From: SAR202 cluster bacterium Io17-Chloro-G6
GTDB lineage: Bacteria; Chloroflexota; Dehalococcoidia; UBA3495
Reading direction: 5' to 3'
NCBI GenBank assembly: GCA_002816585.1
Contig: MUCT01000033.1
Location: forward strand, 1-64,000
DNA: 64,000 nt
A program made the position numbers and the translations under genes. Below, piece by piece: positions 1 through 8,643 of the stretch; the stretch's first letter is position 1; every line of letters begins with the position of its first letter. The notes below the pieces were generated by a model. That model was not told the DNA's origin and did not search any database. It saw nothing but the letters and a program-made list of their open reading frames with translations.

Positions 1-94
1 CTCACATACCACGACACTTTGACTCTCACACCGCGGCGTTTAGTGGTACAGTTTCTCTCCGCCCTGCCGGTACAATTTCTCTCCGCCCTTGACA
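1..94. mobile_element. Putative end of an IS21-family-like insertion sequence
   Basis: Two direct repeats of GGTACA(G/A)TTTCTCTCCGCCCT lie at 45-65 and 69-89, 24 bases apart, with one mismatch. Multiple GGTACA-type terminal repeats of this kind are known from IS21-family (IstA/IstB) elements. The repeats sit where the integrase reading frame stops making sense, and reading outward from 94 on the minus strand the sequence begins TGTC, which fits a 5'-TG tip. The transposase genes would lie left of the window and cannot be seen, so the family call is an inference. Confidence 0.45.
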
Positions 95-452
95 AACCTT
101 CTTTGTAGAGCCAATTGAAGAAAGCCCTGACAGACCTCACGTAACAGTTGATGCTCTGGGGTGACAGCAACTCCATTTGAGTAGGAAAGATCGGATGGTC
201 CTCGTATTTCCGCCGCTTTTGGAGATGTAGGATGTACTCCCGCATCACCCCTATATCCACGTTACCAAGGATCGGGGTGATGCGGGCACCCTTCAGATAG
301 TCAATGAACAGTCCGAGGCCGATGTTGTACCACCGGACCGTCATAACCGTCTTACCCTCGCTCCGGTTGAACGCCTCAAATTGCAGAATCAGTTTTTCAA
401 GTTGCGTGTCGTCCTTATTCATTGAGTTCCACCTCATGGCATTTTTAGCCAT
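1..452 (-). CDS. Tyrosine recombinase (phage-type integrase), N-terminal part, cut by an IS-like end
   Basis: The minus strand is open from an ATG at 452 to the window edge. That ATG has a strong ribosome site (GAGGAGGG at 461-468, 8 bases upstream). Residues 1 to about 119 look like the N-terminal SAM-like, core-binding domain of XerC/D-type recombinases: a helix with MTVRWYNIGLGLFIDYL, then VDIGVMREYILHLQKR, then INCYVRSVRAFFNWLYKEG. That domain normally ends in exactly such an RAFFxWLYxEG helix before the catalytic domain. Directly after it, at about position 94, the protein sense is lost and two 21-base repeats follow. The catalytic domain with its R-H-R-Y residues is therefore not in the window and is probably disconnected. 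I infer a dead integrase of an old integrative element. It lies next to a tRNA-Arg half gene, as expected for such elements. Confidence 0.7.
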   Translation of the reverse strand, partial: MAKNAMRWNSMNKDDTQLEKLILQFEAFNRSEGKTVMTVRWYNIGLGLFIDYLKGARITPILGNVDIGVMREYILHLQKRRKYEDHPIFPTQMELLSPQSINCYVRSVRAFFNWLYKEGLSRAERNCTGRAERNCTTKRRGVRVKVSWYV

Positions 453-633
453 AATAAAAGCCCTCCTCTACGACTTTCTAATCTGGGTGACGCCGGCGTG
501 ACCTTGCCGTGAATCCGGCGTGACGCGGGCGTGAAGTCAAGGGGGCTATCTCGAGCACGCAACGATAATTGGGAAGTTAACGAGTCACTGTAGTGGTTTT
601 TACCTCCTTTTGTGCCTAGAGGGCCTTACCGTT

Positions 634-672
634 CTTAGAAGGCAGCCGCTCTATCCCCTGAGCTACTGGGAC
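634..672 (-). pseudogene. 5' half of a tRNA-Arg(UCU) gene, broken at the anticodon loop
   Basis: Read on the minus strand from 672 there is a 7-base acceptor strand (GTCCCAG), TA, a D-arm GCTC-AGGGGATA-GAGC, an anticodon 5' strand GCTGC and the loop CTTCTAA, whose anticodon TCT reads arginine codons. The expected 3' strand GCAGC, T-arm and acceptor 3' strand do not follow; after 634 the sequence is unrelated. The break lies in or just after the anticodon loop, a known crossover place for tyrosine recombinases. The integrase start lies about 180 bases further on the same strand. I read this as the host side of an attachment site whose other half is elsewhere. Confidence 0.7.
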
Positions 673-1225
673 GTGATATATGCCTAAATCAGAACCGTTA
701 TTGTGGGCGTAACGGCTCACAGATACTTTCAGGACTAAGATCCGATGGATGGCCCTTACGACCCATTGATTATATCAGACGGCCCGTTAATATTAACGAA
801 AGGTAAGCAGTAGGAAATCCAAGGGATCCGACGTACCAACTGCCTCGGTCTCCACAACTATTGATCTTACCAAGTCTGGTATCGATCCGACGAAGTCTGG
901 CCTGTCATCGAGGTTTATCACATCAGCAATACACAATTCTGGAACCGGATTTCGTTGTGTAAGATTGCCGCTCAGCCGTTCGCTGTTTGCATCTATTTGT
1001 TGCGGCAATGCTGGTAGCAGACGGCGCTGATGATACTGGGGCGCCTTGAGGAAAGCGTCGCTGGCAACTCATCCCACAAAATCCGGTAACTGTACCCGGC
1101 GCGGATTGCGAATGTTCTAGCGCTCTGTCAGAATGAAACCCCCTAGCGATCAAGCCAAAATTGGTGGCTGGCCCATATTGGGGCCGAAGAATTCTGCCGC
1201 CTCGCCGGCAGAGGAGTGAAGGGTA
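673..1225. other. Intergenic stretch without a convincing gene
   Basis: About 550 bases lie between the tRNA-Arg fragment and the PAC2 gene. A minus-strand frame at 793-1008 (TTG start, 71 residues, ending VGTSDPLDFLLLTFR) has a fairly protein-like composition but no good ribosome site and no family I recognise. An overlapping frame at 923-1153 looks random. I see no RNA gene or strong terminator here. Confidence 0.35.
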
Positions 1226-2176
1226 ATGGCAGACGAGTTACTGAACCTGGAATCCAAGCCCGCAGCAAAGCAATTGATCGCGGGATGGCGGCGGCAATGG
1301 TCCGATGGCGGCGAGGTCTCGGGCGGCCTGCCCCGCTACCTGGTAAACAAACTGGGCGCGGTTCAGATCGGCGAAATGGGCCCGGAAGTCTCCAAGCTCT
1401 GCTACCCGTTCCAGGTACCGGGAACCCACGACACCTATCGTCCCAGGGTGGCTTACAGTGATGGCCTTCCCAGCCAGCCCATGACCCGGCGCAACCGGTT
1501 CTACGACGGCGGAAATGGCCTGGTCATATTCGTCGGCCAGGAACCTTGGTTCCGCATCGACGTGTACGCTGAGGCGTTCTTCCAGGCGGTCGCTGAACTG
1601 GGAACGCCCAAAATCGTTGCGGTAGAAGGGTATAACGGCGCCGCCCCGCCCGACATGGAGCGCAGCGTCAGCTGTATCTACAGCCGTGCCGACATGAAGG
1701 CGAACCTGGACAAGTACGGACTGCGGTACTCCAACTACGGCACCCAGAGCCGCAACGGCCCCACGATTGCCATGGCTCTAGTGACCATCGCCCATTACGA
1801 ACATCCAGAACTGGAGATGCTGCGCATGGGCGCGATGGCGCCAATGTACCCGTTTCTTACCTCCAGTAACGATCCCGTGGGCATCAGCCGTGATCACAGG
1901 GCGTTTTACGACATCATGCGGCGGATCAAGGCGATGTTTGAATTGGATATCGACCTTTCTGAACTGATGTCTCTTGGCGAAGCAGAGTCTCAGGAGTTGG
2001 TAGACACGCTGGAGAAGATTGCATCGACCAACCCAACCGCCAAGGAACTGATCGAACGTGCCAAGTCCGACTTTAACTACGTGCCCTTTGAAACCGTCGT
2101 TTCTTTGGACCCGGCGTTGGACCGGACTCTGGAAGACATCCTCCGGAACGCGCCCGACAATTCGGAAGACACCTAA
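1226..2176 (+). CDS. PAC2 family protein (proteasome-assembly-chaperone-like)
   Basis: 316 residues, ATG start, with a purine-rich AGAGGAGTGAAGGG just upstream. The core, roughly residues 95-215, has the PAC2 arrangement: a strand-rich start with GLVIFVGQEPWFR, a helix DVYAEAFFQAVAELG, the strand PKIVAVEGYNG, and later a long helix before the C-terminal alpha-helical tail. The family is found in archaea, actinobacteria and Chloroflexota and is related to eukaryotic proteasome assembly chaperones; its bacterial role is not settled and it is often annotated as a carboxylate-amine ligase. No proteasome gene is visible in this window, so a link to proteasome assembly cannot be claimed. It stands alone, followed by a palindromic dispersed repeat. 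Confidence 0.75.
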   Translation: MADELLNLESKPAAKQLIAGWRRQWSDGGEVSGGLPRYLVNKLGAVQIGEMGPEVSKLCYPFQVPGTHDTYRPRVAYSDGLPSQPMTRRNRFYDGGNGLVIFVGQEPWFRIDVYAEAFFQAVAELGTPKIVAVEGYNGAAPPDMERSVSCIYSRADMKANLDKYGLRYSNYGTQSRNGPTIAMALVTIAHYEHPELEMLRMGAMAPMYPFLTSSNDPVGISRDHRAFYDIMRRIKAMFELDIDLSELMSLGEAESQELVDTLEKIASTNPTAKELIERAKSDFNYVPFETVVSLDPALDRTLEDILRNAPDNSEDT

Positions 2177-2193
2177 AAGTCATTTCAAGGTGT

Positions 2194-2261
2194 GGTTCGA
2201 CAGGCTCACCATGAGCGGGCCAGCATCTGATTCCCGTTCGTTCTGGGCATGTCGAAGGGCC
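2194..2261. repeat. Imperfect palindromic dispersed repeat (TTCGACA...TGTCGAA type)
   Basis: Left arm GGTTCGACAGGCTCACCATG and right arm ending CATGTCGAAGGGCC form an imperfect inverted repeat of about 25 bases per arm. I know near-identical GGTTCGACAxGCTCACC...TGTCGAAGG units as common intergenic repeats of many environmental bacteria. It lies between the PAC2 gene and the convergent PhnD-like gene, where it could also end transcription. Confidence 0.6.
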
Positions 2262-2339
2262 GTTTGGATTGCATCTGCGGATTTCGATACAGCTTTTAGA
2301 GCGCGTTCAACACTCTAGGACCCGAACCGGTAGGAACCC

Positions 2340-3131
2340 TTAGACGAGGCCTTCTCCTCGGGCGGCCTTCTCTATCAGGTCCCAACCTTCTTCGGTCCCC
2401 GGCACAAAACTATCGCAGGCCTCACCGTCCAAAACCGATTTCCCCACCGGGTCGTCGGCCGTGACCGAGAGGAAGGCTGACTCGATCTCCGCTGCCAACT
2501 CTGGGTCCAAGGTCTGCTGCGATGTGAAACAGCAGTGGCTATACCCAGGGCTGGACCAGAAAATCCGGAAATCGTCGCGGGGCAATGTGCCGTCTTCGGC
2601 CATGACTTCCATGGTCCGTTGGCTTACAGCGCCCGCGTCGTATTCTCCCTTGACAACCCGCTCGATCACGTCTCGTTCGTCGGACTTGGTATCTGACTTC
2701 CGATCATCGTAGAAACTGTTGGCAGACAGGTCTTTCGAGGGATTGATACCGGAATCCTTCAAGAGAGAGTAAGCCAAAAGTCCCGCCTGCACGGAAGACC
2801 GACGGCCAAAAGCGAAGGTCCTGTCCTTGAGGTCCTCCACGGTCAGGATATCTGAGTCCGCGCGGGTGATGAAGTGAGTTGTAACGTTAACGTCCACATC
2901 CCGCATGGCGATGACCCGGCAGTCGCCGCCTACCTGAAGTTTGATCTTCACGTAGCTGAGCGGACCGTTCCAGGCCAGATCGATCTCTCCCTTCACAAAG
3001 GCATCGACCATAATCTCGTAATCGGAGTACAAGACCCATTCCAGGTCTATTCCCCTGCGTCGAAACAGGGTCTCAAGCCCCTGAAAAACCTGCATGTGGG
3101 AGGCGGATGCTGTGCCACCTAACCTAACCAT
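2340..3131 (-). CDS. PhnD-like phosphate/phosphonate-type substrate-binding protein, no signal peptide
   Basis: 263 residues from the ATG at 3131. I chose this start over the ATG at 3137 because GGAGG at 3138-3142 gives 6 bases of spacing to 3131 but none to 3137. The fold is the PhnD/TauA-type periplasmic binding protein: RLGGTASASHMQVFQGLETL, then VDAFVKGEIDLAWNGPLSYVK, LKDRTFAFGRRSSVQAG, and EYDAGAVSQRTMEVM. Family members bind phosphonates or small anionic ligands and work with an ABC transporter. Odd points: there is no signal peptide or lipobox, and no permease or ATPase gene nearby. It may act in the cytosol as a sensor or enzyme-like domain, or be an escaped transporter part. It could be co-transcribed with the aminotransferase upstream on the same strand. 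Confidence 0.7.
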   Translation of the reverse strand: MVRLGGTASASHMQVFQGLETLFRRRGIDLEWVLYSDYEIMVDAFVKGEIDLAWNGPLSYVKIKLQVGGDCRVIAMRDVDVNVTTHFITRADSDILTVEDLKDRTFAFGRRSSVQAGLLAYSLLKDSGINPSKDLSANSFYDDRKSDTKSDERDVIERVVKGEYDAGAVSQRTMEVMAEDGTLPRDDFRIFWSSPGYSHCCFTSQQTLDPELAAEIESAFLSVTADDPVGKSVLDGEACDSFVPGTEEGWDLIEKAARGEGLV

Positions 3132-3255
3132 CGCCATCCTCCATAATCAGTATTGGGGAACCACAAGGGTGTTGGCTGAGTATAGACGAAGTGGTCTGAT
3201 GCAGCAATCGACCTACAAGTTGGTTTGGGATCAAGCAAACATGCTGGAAACTGAA

Positions 3256-4560
3256 TTAGACCGCTGTGGAAATGGCATGGTCCAAGATATCCGCCGCTTG
3301 GTCCATCTGGGCTTCGGTGGTCGTAAAGGGGGGCACGAAACGGAAGACGGAGCCGTTCCGGCGCACACTTAGGATCAGTCCATTCTCAAGGCACACACGT
3401 CCAATCGCCCGGCCCGCCTGATAGGCAGGCTCACGGGTCAAATGGTCGCTAACTAGTTCGATCCCCTGCAACAGTCCCCGGCCTCGAATGTCGCCAATGA
3501 TATCGTGCTTTCGGGCCAGCCGTTCCATATGCTCCCGCCAGTAGGCCCCGATGCGCAGGGAAACATCAACCAGCATCTCTTCCAAGATTATGTCGATGCT
3601 GGCGATAGCAGCGTTACATGGCATCGGGTCGTTGGAATGGGAGTGGCCCACGACCAACCCGGAGGCCGACACCTTCTCTTCGATCTCGTCGGTAGTGATA
3701 GCCGCGCTGATGGCCACTCCGCCTCCGAAATGCTTGGAGATGGTGAAGATGTCGGGCACGACGGCTTCATGCTCAAAGCCCCACATCGATCCCAGTTTGG
3801 CCAACCCCGTCTGGGCTTCATCAACGATCAAGAGGGCCCCCCGTTCCTCGCACTTGCGCTTGAGTTCCCGGAGCCAGCCGCCGGGCAGGTCAATAACACC
3901 TCCGGCACTGAACAACGGCTCAGTGATGACGCCGGCCAGTTGGCCGTCGGCCTGGGCGTCCAGCAGGTCAAAACTAGTGTTGAGACAGGTGTAGTCACAA
4001 CCGCCCCTGTCCTTGCAATACGTGCAGCGGTATTCATAGGGGGCCAGGATGGGGTAGTGGCCGGGAGCGTAGGGTCCGTAACCCTCGTGCCAGCCTGAGA
4101 AGGTGACTGCCCGGGTGGAATCGTTCATGCCATGAAAGCTCACCGCCGGACTGGCGAATTCATAGCCCCCGGTAAACCGCTTGGCGATGGCCATGGCCGC
4201 CTCGTTGGAGTCGCTTCCCGAGGTTAAAAACATGGACCGGTCCATCCCATCCGGGGTAATCTCGGCCAAGCGGGCAGCCAGGATTATCTCCCGGTCGTTG
4301 AACATGCTCATGTGGCTGTGGATCAGGGAATCACAGCTTTCCTGGAGCGCCTGGACGATGCGGGGATGGTTATGCCCTAGGGCGCCGCACATCTGACCAG
4401 AGTTAAAGTCCAGGTATTCCTTGCCGTTCACGTCGCGGACGATTGAACCCCTCCCCCAAACCATAATCGGGCCATTGACCGCGTTGGAATCTATGCGGCT
4501 CCTGAAACTGTACTTGCGGGCCAGGTCCAGCAATTCCTCTTCGGTCAGCTTTTGGGTCAT
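3256..4560 (-). CDS. Class III (PLP-dependent) aminotransferase
   Basis: 434 residues, ATG with GGAGG 7 bases upstream. Class III hallmarks are all present: GSDSNEAAMAIAKRFTGG (cofactor phosphate binding), VSFHGMNDSTRAVTFSGWH, IVDEAQTGLAKLGSMW with the cofactor-binding Asp, and ISKHFGGGVAISA, whose Lys forms the Schiff base. Residues near 178-192 carry a Cys cluster (RCTYCKDRGGCDYTC) comparable to one seen in 4-aminobutyrate aminotransferases. Length is normal for the class. The substrate cannot be read from sequence; dialkylglycine decarboxylase/GABA-transaminase-like enzymes are the closest picture. It lies 124 bases upstream of the PhnD-like gene and downstream of a hairpin that separates it from the flavin monooxygenase. 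Confidence 0.85.
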   Translation of the reverse strand: MTQKLTEEELLDLARKYSFRSRIDSNAVNGPIMVWGRGSIVRDVNGKEYLDFNSGQMCGALGHNHPRIVQALQESCDSLIHSHMSMFNDREIILAARLAEITPDGMDRSMFLTSGSDSNEAAMAIAKRFTGGYEFASPAVSFHGMNDSTRAVTFSGWHEGYGPYAPGHYPILAPYEYRCTYCKDRGGCDYTCLNTSFDLLDAQADGQLAGVITEPLFSAGGVIDLPGGWLRELKRKCEERGALLIVDEAQTGLAKLGSMWGFEHEAVVPDIFTISKHFGGGVAISAAITTDEIEEKVSASGLVVGHSHSNDPMPCNAAIASIDIILEEMLVDVSLRIGAYWREHMERLARKHDIIGDIRGRGLLQGIELVSDHLTREPAYQAGRAIGRVCLENGLILSVRRNGSVFRFVPPFTTTEAQMDQAADILDHAISTAV

Positions 4561-4623
4561 GAGACCGCCTCCATATCAATGAGCTATAGCGCCAATCGCC
4601 GCCGTGAATAATCTATACATAGA

Positions 4624-4657
4624 CAGACCGCCGGGAATCCATGTCCCTGGCGGTCTG
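4624..4657 (-). terminator. Hairpin after the flavin monooxygenase gene
   Basis: CAGACCGCCGGGA (4624-4636) pairs with TCCCTGGCGGTCTG (4644-4657) around a 7-base loop, one bulged base. It lies 57 bases past the stop at 4714 on the minus strand. The T tract is poor, so this is a terminator by position and stem strength only. Confidence 0.5.
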
Positions 4658-4713
4658 AGTGGTCTATTTCTCGATCAGACTCCCGGTCCAACTAATTCGA
4701 GGTTAGCCACCGG

Positions 4714-5883
4714 CTATTTCTTGAATTCCGGCATCACTTCCTTGCCGAACCGTTCCAGTTGCTCCAAGATTACGCTCTGGGGCGTGCCGATGACTGAGCC
4801 CACGTTTACTTGCTCCAGTCCGGGGTAGCGGGACTGTACGTCGTGGATCTTCTCGGCAACCATTTCTGAGGGGCCGCAGAGCCAAGATCCAGCCTTTACA
4901 CCTTCTTCAATCGTTGGCAGACCGGCGGACCTGGCCTTGGCGGAACCCTGGGCCAAGGCGGACATCTGCTCGTCCGACAGCCCCCTCACGAATCCCAGAG
5001 GTGCGAACATCTTCATGTTCTCTTCAAAGAACCCCTTTGCTTCGGTGATTGCCTTTTCTTCGGAGTCGGCAATCTGAATGGAGTAGCCGATGCACAGGTC
5101 GGTGCCCAGTTCGGTCTCACGGCCGTGCTTCGCCAGGGTGTCGCGCCACTGGGTGATTACCTGGTCTTGGGCCCCGCCGGCAGCGGCGCCGCCGCCAATG
5201 ATGCCCTTGATGCCGTGTTTGGCCATGAAATCCATGGCCCGCTGGCTGGCGCTGACCACCGGCTGCCAAGTTTCAACGGGTAGAGTCCGGGGCCGCGGCA
5301 CCAGCGTAATATCCTTGAGGGTATAGCCCCGGTAGGGGACCTCGGGCGGAAGGGTGTAGTGCTTGCCCTGGTGTGAGAAAGACTTCTCGTTGAAGGCCTT
5401 CATGATGATTTCAACCTGCTCTTCGAACATCTCCCGGTTGGCGTCGTTGTCGCTGGCGGTGCTGGGCACTCCAAAGGTGTCGACCTCTCGGGAGTGGTAA
5501 CCGCGGCCGACGCCAAATATGACCCGCCCACCGGTTAGGATGTCGGCGGTGGCGTAGTCTTCGGCCAAGCGCAGGGGATGCCACATGGGATTGATATTGA
5601 AGCCGCATCCGAATTTCAGGTTCTTGGTCAGATGGGCCAGGTGGACATAAAGCAGCAGGAGGTTGGGTAGGCATTCGTATCCTTCCCGTTGGAAGTGGTG
5701 CTCAGCCGACCAAAATGTGTCATACCCCAGTTCTTCCATCTTGAGCACGATGGCCTCGGTCTTACCGAACACCCCGGCCAACCGTTCATCTGAAAGCCAA
5801 CGGTCGTTTACTGGTGTGGCATCGTGGCCCATGTCTTCGAAGTCGACGTGCCCGGCGAATAGACTTCCGAATTTGGTGATCAT
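4714..5883 (-). CDS. LLM-class flavin-dependent oxidoreductase (luciferase-like monooxygenase)
   Basis: 389 residues. The N-terminal half has the bacterial-luciferase TIM-barrel pattern: FGSLFAGHVDFED, YDTFWSAEHHFQREGYECLPNLL, LKFGCGFNINPMWHPLRLAEDYAT, and DILTGGRVIFGVGRGYHSREVDTFG, which is the classic family signature. Such enzymes use FMNH2 and oxygen, supplied by a separate reductase, to oxidise varied substrates; many paralogues are typical of SAR202-type Chloroflexota. No flavin reductase gene is adjacent. The neighbouring aminotransferase and PhnD-like gene on the same strand are separated from it by a hairpin. The substrate is unknown. Confidence 0.88.
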   Translation of the reverse strand: MITKFGSLFAGHVDFEDMGHDATPVNDRWLSDERLAGVFGKTEAIVLKMEELGYDTFWSAEHHFQREGYECLPNLLLLYVHLAHLTKNLKFGCGFNINPMWHPLRLAEDYATADILTGGRVIFGVGRGYHSREVDTFGVPSTASDNDANREMFEEQVEIIMKAFNEKSFSHQGKHYTLPPEVPYRGYTLKDITLVPRPRTLPVETWQPVVSASQRAMDFMAKHGIKGIIGGGAAAGGAQDQVITQWRDTLAKHGRETELGTDLCIGYSIQIADSEEKAITEAKGFFEENMKMFAPLGFVRGLSDEQMSALAQGSAKARSAGLPTIEEGVKAGSWLCGPSEMVAEKIHDVQSRYPGLEQVNVGSVIGTPQSVILEQLERFGKEVMPEFKK

Positions 5884-6120
5884 CGAATCCTCTCTGGTTA
5901 TTGGAATTTGGGGGATTTGGGAGCGCTACCGCTCATTTTAAGGAGAGACCAATGATTGTCAACCGCAGGGTAAAGACACTCCGGGGAGAGGTTTACCTTC
6001 ATTTTGTCCGGTACTAACCCAAAAGGCCCCATGGTATATTCCCGCCGCTTTGTTAAAATTAATTGCTGCGATATCGATGGGTATACCTAGCTGGCAGGCC
6101 ACCTCCAGTGAGCGACATTC

Positions 6121-6909
6121 ATGGCTAGAGCGAATACAGGACGCAAGATCATGATCGTAGACGACGAATCCGAGTCGGCGATACTCCGCGCCGTCCGCCG
6201 CCGCTTGGCGGCGGAAGGCTGGGATGCTTTGGTGGTCCAGCCTGAACTCGGGCACTCGGTAGGGGAGGAGTTCCAGACTGCCGCCCTCTGGTCCATAGGA
6301 GAGGAGCGGCCCGACGCTGTGTTGCTCGACGTCCGGTTCGGCGAACACCGTGACGACCAGTTCCGCGGGCTCAACATCCTGAGCGAGATCGTGGAGCAGT
6401 GGCCAAAGCTGCCAATATTGATGTTTACGCAATACTCTCAGGGTCCTGACCGCGAGACCGCGGTGCGGGGTTCCTTGAAATGGGACGCCCCAATCGACTT
6501 CATAGATAAATTGGCCAGCCCCGACGAAGTGGTCCTGCGGCTCCGGCGGCTCATTGGCACCTCGCCTGAATCCATACCCGTCGGTGACCAGATACTGGTG
6601 GATGTCAGCAAACGGCTAGTGTACGTCAGCGACGGCGATGACCTGTTGCCGGCGTTGGATATACAGGGCATGAAATTCGAGATCTTCCTGGAACTTGCGG
6701 CCTCTTGGTATCGAAGCCCTGGCGAGTTGGTGGCTTTTTCACGCCTGGAGCGTTACTCTGAAGGCGAAGACCCGCGCGCCTCGCTGCGTGTGAGGATCCG
6801 GGAGATTAAAGACGCCATTGGCAAAGCTATGAACACCCGCTTCGGCCCTTCTGAACTAATCTTGAACGTTAGGGACCAGGGTTACCGGCTGGTGCCACCC
6901 AAGCCATGA
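6121..6909 (+). CDS. Response regulator with C-terminal winged-helix domain
   Basis: 262 residues. The receiver domain (about 8-135) has the acidic pair D14-D15, the likely phosphoacceptor Asp70 in AVLLDVRFGE, and a Lys in IDFIDKLASP. The C-terminal part (about 165-262) resembles an OmpR-type winged helix, ending RVRIREIKDAI...LILNVRDQGYRLVPP. The receiver has an insertion around residues 40-62, longer than usual. The stop overlaps the start of the next kinase gene by 4 bases (ATGA), so the two are translationally coupled and are cognate partners. No strong ribosome site precedes the ATG. Confidence 0.85.
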   Translation: MARANTGRKIMIVDDESESAILRAVRRRLAAEGWDALVVQPELGHSVGEEFQTAALWSIGEERPDAVLLDVRFGEHRDDQFRGLNILSEIVEQWPKLPILMFTQYSQGPDRETAVRGSLKWDAPIDFIDKLASPDEVVLRLRRLIGTSPESIPVGDQILVDVSKRLVYVSDGDDLLPALDIQGMKFEIFLELAASWYRSPGELVAFSRLERYSEGEDPRASLRVRIREIKDAIGKAMNTRFGPSELILNVRDQGYRLVPPKP

Positions 6910-7892
6910 CCAGAATCCTTACACCGATCAAGTTCGTCGGCGGTGTTATTGCCCTCGCCGGTGTCATCTGCATCATCCTCGCCCCACTCATCGGCAAGAG
7001 CTCTTTTGACTATCTTTGGGGGATTGAGCCGCTCTCATATATCGGCGGCGTTCTCATGATCGCCGGACTGGGAGTGGCGGCGGCGTCTTATGCCGGAGTC
7101 GAATGGTCCCGGCGACGCTCGGGGCACGGGTCGAATAATCGGCAGCCCGGTCATAGCTGGAGTGAGACCACTCTCCAGTACTTCCAGCTCTTTGACCACG
7201 ACCTGGGCCGCCCATTGAGAAGGATCGCCGGCAAGGAACGGGAGTTGAGGGCGGTGTTGCAGGCCGGGCCGGACACCATGGACTCGGGAGTGAAGGACCT
7301 GCTGGATGAAATCGAGCGCCAAACCCCAAATTTCCGATTGATGATGTCGAACATGCAGGTCTTGATCCAGTTGGAGTCTCCGGAAAGCGACGACCAATTA
7401 TTGCCCGTGGAGCCGGCTGAGGTCATCAGGCGCATCGCCGACCGGTACTCATCGGTGGCTTCCGAGGCCGGCAAGGAGATCACCTGGTGGTCGGAGCCGG
7501 CCGAATTGGGCTTGGTTTATGCCAACGGCAACGCCATCGAGCATATCGTGACCAACCTGGTGGATAACGCGGTGCGCTTCGCCGGCACTCACGTGGAAGT
7601 GAAACTCACCAAAAACCCCAGCCATTTCTTCATCCGTGTTTGGGACGACGGGCCGGGTATCGGCCCACAATACACTCAGCATTTGTTCGACCGGGGATGG
7701 ACCCCCGAAGTGGTCCGAAGGGAAGAGAAATCCAGTTCCGGACTGGGGCTGTTCATCGCCCGCAGCTTGGCCAGAAGATCCGGCGGCGACTTGACCGTGG
7801 AGAGTGACGACCAAGCTGACGGCGAACATCACACAGCCTTTTTATTGAGTTTCCCATCTAATCTGGGGGCCCAATCAAACGGTGTCCGGTAA
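6906..7892 (+). CDS. Membrane sensor histidine kinase
   Basis: 328 residues, overlapping the response regulator by 4 bases. Two membrane segments (about 9-31 and 43-64) with almost no loop between them leave no extracellular sensor domain. The dimerisation helix has His98 in LFDHDLGRPLRRIAG. The ATPase part has the N box HIVTNLVDNAVRFA, the G1 box WDDGPGIGPQ and the G2 box SSGLGLFIARSLARRSGG. The very small membrane part suggests sensing in or close to the membrane, or an intracellular signal, rather than a soluble ligand outside. Confidence 0.85.
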   Translation: MTRILTPIKFVGGVIALAGVICIILAPLIGKSSFDYLWGIEPLSYIGGVLMIAGLGVAAASYAGVEWSRRRSGHGSNNRQPGHSWSETTLQYFQLFDHDLGRPLRRIAGKERELRAVLQAGPDTMDSGVKDLLDEIERQTPNFRLMMSNMQVLIQLESPESDDQLLPVEPAEVIRRIADRYSSVASEAGKEITWWSEPAELGLVYANGNAIEHIVTNLVDNAVRFAGTHVEVKLTKNPSHFFIRVWDDGPGIGPQYTQHLFDRGWTPEVVRREEKSSSGLGLFIARSLARRSGGDLTVESDDQADGEHHTAFLLSFPSNLGAQSNGVR

Positions 7893-7990
7893 TTGTTTCC
7901 GGCCCACGATTCCCAGATAAAGTTGGGCAGGGCTAGGCCAATCAACCTCAGGGCGGCGGATACTAATCGTAAAACGTGGAGTCTCGTTCG

Positions 7991-8545
7991 ATGAAGCTGA
8001 AGGGAGCCTTTTTAACCTTGATGGTAATCTCATTCGTCTTATCTGCCTGCGCCTCTGAGGTAGAACGGACCGTCGCACCAACTGCAACTCTGGCGCCTAC
8101 CGCCACACCAACACCGCCGCCAACACCAACGCCAACACCAACACCAACACCAACTCCCACGCCGACCGCTACTCCGACCGCTACTCCGACAGCTACTCCA
8201 ACGCCATCTCCTACTCCGACGCCAACACTCACACCCGTGCCCGTGGCAGCTCCGCTACCGGCAAGGGACAAGGACACGTTGCCGCATGTATTCGTGGGCG
8301 GCGTGACCATCGGTGGCCTTGCCGCCCCAGACGGCACTCAGGTTACTGTATGGGTCGCAGAGTACGATGCTCCAGTGGGCACCGACATCACTTCGGGTGG
8401 TAATTACTCCGTGCTGGCCAACCAGCATGGCGTCAAATCGTTCGCAGGCGAAACCCTGATATTCAAAGTCAACGGCCAAGATACGGGAGAAACCGGGATT
8501 TGGGAGACAGGCAATGCGACGATATTGGCTCTGTCGCTGGAATAA
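7991..8545 (+). CDS. Lipoprotein with Thr-Pro linker and small C-terminal beta domain
   Basis: The start is taken at ATG 7991 (GGAG 9 bases upstream), giving 184 residues; a GTG at 7976 is also in frame. A signal peptide with lipobox LSAC is followed by about 50 residues of Thr-Pro repeats encoded by ACxCCx triplets, a stretch that normally spans the wall or surface layer. The C-terminal 90 residues (HVFVGGVTIGGLAAPDGTQV...FKVNGQDTGETGIWETG) resemble a compact beta-sandwich repeat often found in Chloroflexota surface proteins. Function is unknown. The linker DNA is low-complexity and prone to length change. Confidence 0.75.
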   Translation: MKLKGAFLTLMVISFVLSACASEVERTVAPTATLAPTATPTPPPTPTPTPTPTPTPTPTATPTATPTATPTPSPTPTPTLTPVPVAAPLPARDKDTLPHVFVGGVTIGGLAAPDGTQVTVWVAEYDAPVGTDITSGGNYSVLANQHGVKSFAGETLIFKVNGQDTGETGIWETGNATILALSLE

Positions 8546-8643
8546 TACGCTGTGGCCTACTCGAGGATGACGATGTTGCAGGTACAGCGAGAGTTCCCGC
8601 GGATGGTCTGATTTCCAGATTTTAGACCGTGCTGCCCGCTGCC

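Noticed and set aside
923..1153. Minus-strand open frame of 76 residues
   Set aside because: Composition is random-like, it overlaps another frame, and no ribosome site or family is visible.
8090..8230. Apparent CA/CC-rich satellite repeat
   Set aside because: It is the coding sequence of the Thr-Pro linker of the lipoprotein at 7991-8545.
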